This document shows, piece by piece, positions 7,995 to 16,113 of a stretch of 30,685 bases of DNA (position 1 is its first letter; every line of letters starts with the position of its first letter). The stretch is taken from the NCBI GenBank assembly GCA_904502265.1, contig CAJGDT010000002.1, positions 1 through 30,685 of the forward strand, written 5' to 3'. The stretch is from an uncultured Barnesiella sp. GTDB lineage: Bacteria; Bacteroidota; Bacteroidia; Bacteroidales; Barnesiellaceae_A. The notes beneath the pieces are model-generated. The model was not told the DNA's origin and searched no databases. It was given only the letters and a program-made list of their open reading frames with translations. Both the position numbers and the translations under genes were made by a program.

Positions 7995-10976
7995 TTAAAG
8001 GTTTTCGAGTCGTTTTTCTATTAGAGTTGCTATATCATCATTGCCACCGGGATAGTTATCTCGCAGTTGCAAAAGATATTGACGAGCCGTATAATTGTCA
8101 TTCTTGGCAAGATAGATATCGGCTAACAAGATAAAATTACGAGCTAACCAATATGCATGCGACGTACCCTTTTGCACAAAGTCATTCGCAGCTTGCTCAG
8201 CCTCGGCAATTCGATTGCTATCGAAATAATATTGAGCTATGATATAGGCCGCCTCTGCACCATAAACCGTACGAGTGTCTTGTGACAAGAAAATTAAATC
8301 GGCCATAGCACTATCCATATCACCTTGTGCTCGATAAGATTGAGCTCTATAGTATCGCACCTCTTGCTCTACCTCGGGCGACACACTGCTATGTGACAAA
8401 ATACGTGCTGCAGTTGCAACAACCTCTTTATGCTGTTGAGTAGGCACATAACAACGTATAAGTGCCAATCGGGCATTATGACGCAACTCGATAGTAGTTG
8501 CTTGCTCTTCCAATTGAGCATATTGATGGGCTGCACGATCATATTGCTCCATATCATACAAGATATCGCCACTACGAGCCAAAGCCTCCTCTGAGAAGTT
8601 ACTATGGGGGTTGGCCTGCAATGAGTTGAGATAATATGACAAAGCCTCTTCATACTTCTGTTCGGCATCGGCCACATTACCCATATAGTAGTAAGCTGTA
8701 GCAGTATATTGTCCTTGAGGATACTGAATAGTATACTTCTTGAGCGAAGAGGCATCGCCACTTGTCATATAACTACGTTCGGCAGCAATATAGGAGAGCG
8801 AATCCAGCTCGTTCTTATGGTAGTCAACACCTTGTTGTTGCATAAAACTCAAGAATTCATCTACCCTGTCAAGCTCTATATATATCGACTTGATATCCTC
8901 TATAGCAACTTTGGCCTCACTGCTTGTAGGATGTTGCACAATGAGTTTCTTGTAAGCATCGATAGAATTGTGTAACTCATTCTGGTTGTAATATAAAGCA
9001 CCCAACTGTAGCATAGCACTACGAGCCAAAGCATTCTTCGGATATTTTTCGATGAGTTGTTTGAATGTTTTTATAGCCTCTCGATTATTGTTAAGCGAGA
9101 TATAGGTGAGACCCAACTCATTATAAACCTCGTTATTGTACTCCGATTCAGGATATTTATCAAGATGTTGCTTGAGTAATCTTACTTTTTTGTTGTAGTC
9201 CTTGTTTACACCTACTACAACAGCCTGCTGCAAGAGTGCATAGTCACTACCATTGCTATTGTATCCAACAGCCTTGGCATAGTATTTCTCGGCCGTTGCA
9301 TATTTCTTCGTCTGAAAAGAGCAGTCACCCATACGTGTATATGCATCTACGAGCAACGGAGTTGTTGCACTCTTCTGCTGAGTATATAATTCAAACGCAG
9401 TAGCGGCACTGCTATACTTTTTCATTTTTAAATAACAATAGGCTATATTGTATTGCGCCAATGCCACTGTAGTAGCATCGGTGGTAATATTGCTATTGAC
9501 TACTTGCTCGTAGCATTTGAGCGCCTCTTTATAAGCCTCATTGCGATAGCAACACTCTCCCAACCAATATACCGAACGGACTCGATACTCAGGAGCATAA
9601 TTACCTAATTTAATCGCCTGAGTAAACAGATTGGCAGCCTCCGATATACGATTATTCGCAAAACTCTCTGTACCAAGCATATATAGTATTTGCTGACGTT
9701 GCTTGAGTATTTCGCGCGAAGGCTCCTTGATGCGATCTATATAGTTGAGCGCCACCTTATAGTTGCGAGAAGAAATATATAAGTCCGATATACGACTATT
9801 TATATCATCGGTGTAAGGCGAATTGGGATACTCGCGGAGGATGTTCTCAAATAGCGAAAGGGTACTATCAAATAGATTTAAATCGCTCTCATAGGCACAC
9901 AGCGCTTGATTGTATAGAGCCTTTTCACGCAACATTTCATCGCAATGGCTTTCGGCTGCATGCGTAAATGCTAAATAGGCCTTACTCATATCTTTAATTT
10001 GCAGATAGGCTAAACCTTTATGCAAATAGGTACTCTGCGATATATCATCGTCTGCATCGGACACACCATCCAACAATTCAATAGCACGGCTATACTGCTT
10101 ATCGCGATAGGCCAATATTCCCGCCATGTAGAGAGTAGTGCGACAAGGCTCATTAGTCTCATCCAAATAAAGGTTGATATATTCCGAAGCCTGTGCATCA
10201 TTGCCCAATTGATAATGACACTCTCCTGCTATACGATACAAGTCTGTCTTATACTTGTCATATTGCTGCATATCAAATAGTTGTTGACACAACGATACAC
10301 ACTGAGCATATTGCTTATTGGCAAAGTCAATATTGAGCATCAGATATTGTGACTCATAGTAACAAGCCGATCCGGACTGAACCAACGATAAATCTCGGCG
10401 CGCACTGGCATAGTCGCCATTTTCATAATAAATAAAGCCACTATAATAGCGCGACATATCGCGATATTGCACCGAGTTCTGAGCCAATGCTTGGAACAAA
10501 GGATGCGCCTTCTCGCTATCATTGGTGTAAAGGTGACTCATGGCCAAGCGATAGCAATAATCATCCTGCTCACTATAATCTATACTAGCGAGATTTAATT
10601 TCAGCAGTTCCTCTATAGCCTTATCATACTCTTTGGCATCATAGTAATAATAACCCAGGGCCAATATCACCTCGTCCTTGTGTAGAGAAAAAGGATACTC
10701 CAAGAGATATTTATTAAGCAACTCGGGAGTACGCTTTACGGCATGCTGAGCCTGCGACATTGCAGTATAGAAAGCTGCCTCTTCGTGGTACTGTGCAGCA
10801 TCACTACGATACAACAATGAAGACATTATATCGAAACATCCCGCATAGTTGCCATCGCAATACATAGCATAACCACGATCAAAATCTGAGGCCGCATCGG
10901 TTGTATGCAACGATTGGGCACACACTACACCTATGCCAAGCATAAGAGCCGACAATACTATAGAAAATATACGCAT
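7995..10976 (-). CDS. Large periplasmic tetratricopeptide-repeat protein
   Basis: A 993-residue protein with an N-terminal signal peptide (cleavage near GVVCAQS) and no lipobox. Nearly the whole chain is helical TPR repeats, for example LGYYYYDAKEYDKAIEELLK, AYKEALKCYEQVV, ELGLTYISLNNNREAIKTFK and YYMGNVADAEQKYEEALSYY. The spacing and the xxYPxS ends of repeats (LREYPNSPYTDD, LDKYPESEYNNE) resemble BamD/CpoB-type outer-membrane TPR proteins. Such solenoids bind other proteins, so a scaffold or assembly role in the periplasm is the natural inference, probably with the barrel encoded next door. The U32 gene ends 10 nt upstream and the barrel starts 16 nt downstream. No enzymatic domain was seen. 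Precise function unknown. Confidence 0.88.
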   Translation of the reverse strand: MRIFSIVLSALMLGIGVVCAQSLHTTDAASDFDRGYAMYCDGNYAGCFDIMSSLLYRSDAAQYHEEAAFYTAMSQAQHAVKRTPELLNKYLLEYPFSLHKDEVILALGYYYYDAKEYDKAIEELLKLNLASIDYSEQDDYCYRLAMSHLYTNDSEKAHPLFQALAQNSVQYRDMSRYYSGFIYYENGDYASARRDLSLVQSGSACYYESQYLMLNIDFANKQYAQCVSLCQQLFDMQQYDKYKTDLYRIAGECHYQLGNDAQASEYINLYLDETNEPCRTTLYMAGILAYRDKQYSRAIELLDGVSDADDDISQSTYLHKGLAYLQIKDMSKAYLAFTHAAESHCDEMLREKALYNQALCAYESDLNLFDSTLSLFENILREYPNSPYTDDINSRISDLYISSRNYKVALNYIDRIKEPSREILKQRQQILYMLGTESFANNRISEAANLFTQAIKLGNYAPEYRVRSVYWLGECCYRNEAYKEALKCYEQVVNSNITTDATTVALAQYNIAYCYLKMKKYSSAATAFELYTQQKSATTPLLVDAYTRMGDCSFQTKKYATAEKYYAKAVGYNSNGSDYALLQQAVVVGVNKDYNKKVRLLKQHLDKYPESEYNNEVYNELGLTYISLNNNREAIKTFKQLIEKYPKNALARSAMLQLGALYYNQNELHNSIDAYKKLIVQHPTSSEAKVAIEDIKSIYIELDRVDEFLSFMQQQGVDYHKNELDSLSYIAAERSYMTSGDASSLKKYTIQYPQGQYTATAYYYMGNVADAEQKYEEALSYYLNSLQANPHSNFSEEALARSGDILYDMEQYDRAAHQYAQLEEQATTIELRHNARLALIRCYVPTQQHKEVVATAARILSHSSVSPEVEQEVRYYRAQSYRAQGDMDSAMADLIFLSQDTRTVYGAEAAYIIAQYYFDSNRIAEAEQAANDFVQKGTSHAYWLARNFILLADIYLAKNDNYTARQYLLQLRDNYPGGNDDIATLIEKRLENL

Positions 10977-10986
10977 GTATTATATT

Positions 10987-12237
10987 TTATTGTTTACGAT
11001 CGGTATTTACCCACTTATACAACTTGTCCGAAGGTCGTATCTTACGATCGAGTTTGATTGAAAAGTGCTGTCCTTTGGTAACCTTATCAACACTTTTCAG
11101 CGCTACTCTTATCTCTTCAACCACAACAAAGATTGCTCCGGTTGTAGGACCTGTTATGAGTATCTCCTCACCTACCGACAATTCGCCACTTTCGAGCAAA
11201 AATTCGGCAACACCTAAGTTTGAGAAATACTTGACACCTTTGCCTATATACTCTTTGCGCTTGGTAGCCGACGAGCCATAGTTCTTCGACCACTCACCAA
11301 GACGTTGTCCCAAGTAGTAACCATCCCAGAATCCACGGTTGAACACAGTGTCCAGTCGAGTGTTCCACTCCTCGATACGCTCGTCGGTAAATGTATCATT
11401 AAGGCAGGCTTCGATAGCTTCATTGTAGCATGAAACGACATTGCTCACATACTCGGGACCGCGAGCACGACCCTCAATCTTGAATACTCGCACACCCGAG
11501 TCGATAAGTTTATTGAGGAAGTGTATGGTCTTGAGGTCCTTGGGCGACATGATATATTGGTTCTCGATAGCAAGTTCCTCACCGGTCTCACGGTCGGTAA
11601 CTTGGTATGAACGACGGCATATCTGCATGCAACCACCACGATTGGCCGAGTGGTTCATTTGGTGCAGGCTCAAGTAACACTTACCCGACACAGCCATGCA
11701 CAATGCACCATGACAGAACATCTCGATGCGAATAGGCTTTCCGGCAGGACCCACAATGTTCTCCTCCTCGATAGCACGGTAGATGTTAGCCACCTGATCC
11801 ATGTTCAACTCACGTGCCAACACCACAACATCGGCAAATTGCGAGTAGAAGCGCAAAGCCTCTACGTTCGATATATTGAGCTGAGTAGACAAGTGAACCT
11901 CAACACCTATACTGCGAGCATAGGTCATCGCGGCGACATCGCTGGCTATAATAGCCGAGATACCGGCATCGCGTGCAGCATTGATAATGCTACGCATCAG
12001 TTCCATATCGTTGTCGTAGATAATAGTATTGACTGTAAGATAGCTCTTCAGGCCATTTTGTTCGCATATTTGAGCTATATTGTGCAAGTCGTCAATAGTA
12101 AAGTTTACCGATGAACGAGCTCGCATATTCAATCCTTCGATACCAAAATATATCGAGTCAGCTCCGGCTTGTATAGCTGCTTGTAACGATTCGTAGCAAC
12201 CCACAGGAGCCATAATTTCAAAATCTTCTCTCTTCAT
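10987..12237 (-). CDS. U32 peptidase-family protein (TrhP/YegQ-like)
   Basis: A 416-residue cytoplasmic protein. It begins with EIMAPVGCYESLQAAIQAGADSI-type sequence typical of the U32 TIM-barrel and carries the U32 signature around residues 172-190 (IEMFCHGALCMAVSGKCYLS, with Cys175, Cys180 and Cys187), followed by GGCMQICRR (Cys203, Cys207). Although called peptidases, the best-studied members act in tRNA or rRNA hydroxylation: TrhP (YegQ) makes 5-hydroxyuridine at tRNA position 34 in E. coli, using prephenate-dependent chemistry. The conserved cysteines fit a metal or Fe-S site. The length fits YegQ better than the longer RlhA. It is the first gene of the operon with the TPR and barrel genes, and starts 36 nt after a -7 element. 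A tRNA-modification role is inferred, not proven. Confidence 0.88.
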   Translation of the reverse strand: MKREDFEIMAPVGCYESLQAAIQAGADSIYFGIEGLNMRARSSVNFTIDDLHNIAQICEQNGLKSYLTVNTIIYDNDMELMRSIINAARDAGISAIIASDVAAMTYARSIGVEVHLSTQLNISNVEALRFYSQFADVVVLARELNMDQVANIYRAIEEENIVGPAGKPIRIEMFCHGALCMAVSGKCYLSLHQMNHSANRGGCMQICRRSYQVTDRETGEELAIENQYIMSPKDLKTIHFLNKLIDSGVRVFKIEGRARGPEYVSNVVSCYNEAIEACLNDTFTDERIEEWNTRLDTVFNRGFWDGYYLGQRLGEWSKNYGSSATKRKEYIGKGVKYFSNLGVAEFLLESGELSVGEEILITGPTTGAIFVVVEEIRVALKSVDKVTKGQHFSIKLDRKIRPSDKLYKWVNTDRKQ

Positions 12238-12272
12238 ATCTGTTTTTTATATCTTTCTTAATTTATAATGTG

Positions 12273-12280
12273 CAAAGATA
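12273..12280 (-). promoter_or_regulatory. -7 promoter element of the U32-TPR-barrel operon
   Basis: On the minus strand, TATCTTTG (reading 12280 to 12273) matches TAnnTTTG and lies 35 nt before the ATG at 12237. No -33 TTTG at normal spacing was found; that position falls inside the terminator stem of the kinase gene. Confidence 0.5.
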
Positions 12281-12283
12281 GTG

Positions 12284-12331
12284 AAAAGCAAGAGAAGAAA
12301 ACTCATGCAAACATGGTTTTCTTCTCTTGCT
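12284..12331 (-). terminator. Rho-independent terminator of the nucleoside kinase gene
   Basis: Perfect 16-bp stem, arms 12287-12302 (AGCAAGAGAAGAAAAC) and 12316-12331, 13-nt loop. On the minus strand the stem is followed by TTTCAC, so it carries a short T-run. It lies 4 nt after the kinase stop codon. Confidence 0.8.
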
Positions 12332-12334
12332 ATA

Positions 12335-14008
12335 TCAATACTTAAAGCTACTGCCACCGAGGAACTCACGCAAAAGCGATGTGGGCGGTATCTCTTTCTC
12401 GGTTAGAGAGCGGAAATAATGCAAGAACTTGAGCAGTCGGGCAGCCTCGGCATACTCGGGGCAATTACGCGGTACTGAACGCAATACGGGCACAGCATAG
12501 TCGCGTATTACTGCCAATTCAAAGAGCAACGAGGAGTTGAACATGGCATGAGCATTCTCTTGATAAGGGAAAATCCACCTGTCTTCGCCACGGCGCACAC
12601 TCGGCCAGCGAGCAATGGTATCTTTGGGCGATACACCTCGGGTCTTGGCATCACGCACAATGCGGCGCAACAGACGATTGTCGGTTGTAGGAATGCAGTT
12701 GTGATCGTCGATAGATAGTGACGTGAGAGCCGAGGCATAGATGCCATACTTCTGCTCATCGGGGATAGAGGCTGTAAGCTCGGGATTGAGCGCGTGAATA
12801 CCCTCCAAGATAAGCACAGTAGTAGGTGTAAGTTGCATACTCTTTGCACCCTCCACACGCGATCCACTCTTGAAATCATAGGTGGGCAAAGAAACCAATT
12901 CACCATTAAGCAGACGTTGCAAGTCGCTGTTGAATCGCTTCAGATCGAGGGCATACAACGACTCGTAGTCATACTCGCCCTGCTCGTCAAGGGGAGTATC
13001 TACACGATTGACAAAATAGTCGTCGAGCGAAATAGCTGCCGGCATGAGGCGGTTGGTCATCAACTGTACCGATAATCGCTTCGAGAAGGTTGTTTTACCC
13101 GATGAAGATGGACCCGAGATGAGCACAACACGCGCTCCACCCTTATGAAAACGCTCAGCGATATCCTCAGCAATGGCCGCAATTTGCTTTTCGTGCAAGG
13201 CTTCAGCAACCTTTATCAATGACGATGCTTTATCCTCATCTATGGCTCGATTGAGACGTCCTACACCACTGAAACCTATAATCTGATTGAAAGTGGTGTA
13301 TTTATCAAACGCTTCAAGCATCTTTGATTGGTTGATAGGCGTAGCCGGTCGCGACAAATCTTTTTTGTCGGGAGGCAGGAGCAACATGCCATTGGCATAA
13401 GGTTGCAAGTCGAACACCTTCAAGTAACCGGTAGAAGGCACCAGCCAACTATAATACATATCGGCCAGACCATCCAGTTCGTAATATTCGGTATACAAGT
13501 CGCCTACAGTATTTAAGAGATCGACCTTCTGTGTAAGACCTTGTTGTTCAAATATTTTTACCACATCGGCAGTATGGGCAATTTTTTGTTCAAAGGGAAG
13601 GTTCTTATCGATAATCTCTTGCATACGCGCACGTAGTGCATCGACCTTAACCGGATCTACGGGCTGTCGGGCATCGCCCAACAGACAGTATTTACCATTA
13701 GAAATAGAGTGTTCGACACGCAACGATTCGCCAGGGAAGAGCTCGTGAACAGCCTTATACAACACAAAACTGAGCGAACGCTCATAAGCTCGCATACCCG
13801 AGGCATCGGTAATATCGACAAACTCTACGTCGCAAGTGTTATATACACGGAAGTTGAGACTCTCCGACTTGTTATTAACACGCGCTGTAACAGCAGGATG
13901 GTGCATGTTAAGGCTGATGCGATTATAGATACTCAACAGCGACTCACCGCCTTCAACCTCAATTTTTGTGCCGGTATTGCAACAGTAAATAGTAATGTGC
14001 TTGTCCAT
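12335..14008 (-). CDS. Nucleoside (uridine-type) kinase with ThrRS-like N-terminal domains
   Basis: A 557-residue cytoplasmic protein. Residues 1-65 look like a TGS domain and about 75-180 like the second additional domain of threonyl-tRNA synthetase (LYKAVHELFPGESLRVEHSI, ISNGKYCLL). Residues about 290-490 form a P-loop kinase of the PRK/uridine kinase family: Walker A GPSSSGKTT (299-307), SLDDYFVNR (327-335) and LPTYDFKSGSR (374-384). The family phosphorylates uridine/cytidine with a nucleoside triphosphate in pyrimidine salvage. This three-part architecture is widespread in Bacteroidetes and Firmicutes and is usually annotated simply as nucleoside kinase; what the ThrRS-like part does is not established. 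It stands alone between a divergent promoter region and its own terminator. Confidence 0.9.
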   Translation of the reverse strand: MDKHITIYCCNTGTKIEVEGGESLLSIYNRISLNMHHPAVTARVNNKSESLNFRVYNTCDVEFVDITDASGMRAYERSLSFVLYKAVHELFPGESLRVEHSISNGKYCLLGDARQPVDPVKVDALRARMQEIIDKNLPFEQKIAHTADVVKIFEQQGLTQKVDLLNTVGDLYTEYYELDGLADMYYSWLVPSTGYLKVFDLQPYANGMLLLPPDKKDLSRPATPINQSKMLEAFDKYTTFNQIIGFSGVGRLNRAIDEDKASSLIKVAEALHEKQIAAIAEDIAERFHKGGARVVLISGPSSSGKTTFSKRLSVQLMTNRLMPAAISLDDYFVNRVDTPLDEQGEYDYESLYALDLKRFNSDLQRLLNGELVSLPTYDFKSGSRVEGAKSMQLTPTTVLILEGIHALNPELTASIPDEQKYGIYASALTSLSIDDHNCIPTTDNRLLRRIVRDAKTRGVSPKDTIARWPSVRRGEDRWIFPYQENAHAMFNSSLLFELAVIRDYAVPVLRSVPRNCPEYAEAARLLKFLHYFRSLTEKEIPPTSLLREFLGGSSFKY

Positions 14009-14186
14009 GGTGGTTGTTATATGTGAATGTTAAATTTTGAAATAAAGTTAAAATACATCGAGCAAATATGGCGCAAGTATTTTTATTTGTTTATTTTTGC
14101 AAATAATTTTGGATTGCTATTTTTATGGTGATAAAGGTAGTATATTAAAGCGAAAAATACAATAAATATATACTAAATTAAAAACA
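14009..14186. promoter_or_regulatory. Divergent promoter region, kinase (-) and Na/Pi transporter (+)
   Basis: This AT-rich 178-nt spacer separates divergent genes. On the plus strand, TAATTTTG at 14104-14111 matches the -7 consensus 75 nt before the transporter ATG. On the minus strand, CATATTTG (14070 to 14063) is a weaker match 54 nt before the kinase ATG. Neither has a -33 element at standard spacing. Confidence 0.45.
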
Positions 14187-15950
14187 ATGAATTACTCGTT
14201 TTTCGATTTCTTGACGCTGATAGGTGCGCTGGGAATGTTCCTTTACGGAATGAAAATCATGAGCGAAGGTTTGCAAAAGGCAGCCGGTGACCGCATGCAG
14301 AAGATTCTTTCTTCTATGACCAACAACCGATTCATGGGTGTACTCACCGGTATGCTTATCACAGCCCTCATTCAATCGTCTTCGGCAACAACCGTTATGG
14401 TTGTAAGTTTTGTTAACGCCGGACTTCTATCGCTCATCCAATCTATCGCCGTAATCATGGGTGCCAACGTGGGTACTACCGTAACGGCTTGGATTATTTC
14501 TATCTTTGGTTTCACTGTAAAGATTGCCGACGTGGTGTTCCCCGTTATGGCTATCTCTATCCTCTTGATATTCTCTAAGAACAACCAACGTCGCTACTGG
14601 GGTGAGTTCCTTATCGGTTTCTCACTGCTCTTCCTCGGTATGGAGTTTATGAAGGACTCAGTGCCCAACTTGCAAGAGAACCCCGCCGCCTTGGAGTTCC
14701 TCAACAACTACACCAACATGGGCTATGGCTCGGTATTGTTGTTCTTGCTCATCGGTTCTATCCTCACCATCATCATGCAGTCGTCAAGTGCCACCATGGC
14801 CATTACACTTATTATGTGTAGCCAAGGTTGGATTTCGTTTGAGATTGCTGCAGCAATGGTATTGGGTGAAAACATCGGTACAACCATCACCGCCAACATG
14901 GCAGCTCTCTCGGCCAACGTATCGGCCAAGCGCGCCGCCTTTGCACACTTCTTGTTCAACATATTCGGTGTGTGCTGGATGCTCATTTTGTTCTTCCCCT
15001 TCACTCGCATGATTATTGCCCTTGTAGGACACATCAACGGTATGTCGACCGACGAAGTAAACTACTTGCTCAATTCATCGGCCGCATTGCTTCCTCCCGA
15101 GGAGGCCGCTAAGGCTGCAACTACCGTATCGTTCTCATTGGCATTGTTCCACTCGATATTCAACGTGTGCAACGTGCTCATCATGATATGGTTTGTTAAG
15201 GTATATGAGAAGATTGTAACCTCTGTTATCAAGCAAAAATCGGCTACCGACGAGGAGTTCCAACTCAAGTATATCAACACCGGTATGATGGCTGCATCGG
15301 AATTGAACCTTCCCCAAGCTCGCCAAGAGATTGTAGTATATGCCGAGCGCGTACGCCGCATGTTTGGTATGGTACAAGACCTCTTGCACGAGAAAGAGGG
15401 TAGCGAGGCTTACGCTAAATTGTACAGCCGCATCGAGAAGTACGAACAAATATGCGACCGCATGGAGATTGAGATTGCTTCGTTCTTGAACAAAGTAGTA
15501 AGTGGTCGCTTGAGCTACGACGGTAAGTTGCAAGTAAACTCGATGCTTACCATGGTGACCGAGATAGAAAGCATTGGTGATTGCTGCTACAACTTGGCTC
15601 GTACACTCGTGCGCAAGCAAGAGGCAGGCGTGAAGTTCAACGATGAGATTATGGCCAATATAGATGCTCTCATGGCTCTTGATGCCGATGCCCTCGAAGG
15701 ACTTGTATCAGTATTGTCGAAGAGCGAAAACGCTGATATCATTGCTACCTACAACAAGGAAAACGAAATAAACAATTTCCGCAATCAATTGCGTGCCGCC
15801 AATATGGACAACATCAACGCTAAGCACTACGACTACCAAGAAGGTATATACTACATGGATATCGTAGCTGAGGCTGAGAGTCTGGGCGACTATATCGTAA
15901 ATGTTGTTGATGCAGTGAAACAACAATCACGTCATAAGATAAAAGCTTAA
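14187..15950 (+). CDS. Na+/phosphate cotransporter, NptA/YjbB type, with PhoU-like tail
   Basis: A 587-residue inner-membrane protein. The transport part (about residues 8-345) contains the two inverted Na/Pi repeats, each with QSSSAT (63-68 and 198-203) followed by a glycine-rich motif, GANVGTT (92-98) and GENIGTT (227-233). These are the signature of the SLC34-like family. Residues about 370-580 are a helical, cytoplasmic PhoU-like domain (RMEIEIASFLNKVV, EIESIGDCCYNLARTLV, AEAESLGDYIVNVVDAV). In the family it moves phosphate with sodium, and some bacterial members export phosphate. The gene is monocistronic, with a -7 element upstream and a hairpin terminator 24 nt after its stop. No pho box could be recognised by eye. 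Confidence 0.93.
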   Translation: MNYSFFDFLTLIGALGMFLYGMKIMSEGLQKAAGDRMQKILSSMTNNRFMGVLTGMLITALIQSSSATTVMVVSFVNAGLLSLIQSIAVIMGANVGTTVTAWIISIFGFTVKIADVVFPVMAISILLIFSKNNQRRYWGEFLIGFSLLFLGMEFMKDSVPNLQENPAALEFLNNYTNMGYGSVLLFLLIGSILTIIMQSSSATMAITLIMCSQGWISFEIAAAMVLGENIGTTITANMAALSANVSAKRAAFAHFLFNIFGVCWMLILFFPFTRMIIALVGHINGMSTDEVNYLLNSSAALLPPEEAAKAATTVSFSLALFHSIFNVCNVLIMIWFVKVYEKIVTSVIKQKSATDEEFQLKYINTGMMAASELNLPQARQEIVVYAERVRRMFGMVQDLLHEKEGSEAYAKLYSRIEKYEQICDRMEIEIASFLNKVVSGRLSYDGKLQVNSMLTMVTEIESIGDCCYNLARTLVRKQEAGVKFNDEIMANIDALMALDADALEGLVSVLSKSENADIIATYNKENEINNFRNQLRAANMDNINAKHYDYQEGIYYMDIVAEAESLGDYIVNVVDAVKQQSRHKIKA

Positions 15951-15974
15951 AATTATAGATACATAATAAACAAG

Positions 15975-16009
15975 AGGCTATGTCGATAGAAAAATCGGCA
16001 AAGCCTTTT
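15975..16009 (+). terminator. Terminator of the Na/Pi cotransporter gene
   Basis: Arms 15975-15987 and 15994-16006 pair over 13 positions with one mismatch and one wobble; 6-nt loop; a T-run at 16006-16009. Confidence 0.75.
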
Positions 16010-16049
16010 GTGGTTTACAACACAACTCAGTAATATATAATACAATATC

Positions 16050-16080
16050 TTGTAAGGCTATACATTTTGTATTATCTTTG
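16050..16080 (+). promoter_or_regulatory. Promoter of the Omp28-like T9SS gene
   Basis: TTG (16050-16052), a 20-nt spacer, then TATCTTTG (16073-16080), a good match to the Bacteroidetes -33/-7 pattern. The ATG at 16114 is 33 nt further on. The upstream in-frame TTG at 16078 lies inside the -7 box and so cannot be the start. Confidence 0.7.
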
Positions 16081-16113
16081 CGCCATCAGAGAGAAACATC
16101 TAAACATAAGAAT

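Noticed and set aside
16078..16113. Upstream TTG start for the Omp28-like gene
   Set aside because: The TTG is part of the -7 promoter box; the ATG at 16114 begins a proper signal peptide.
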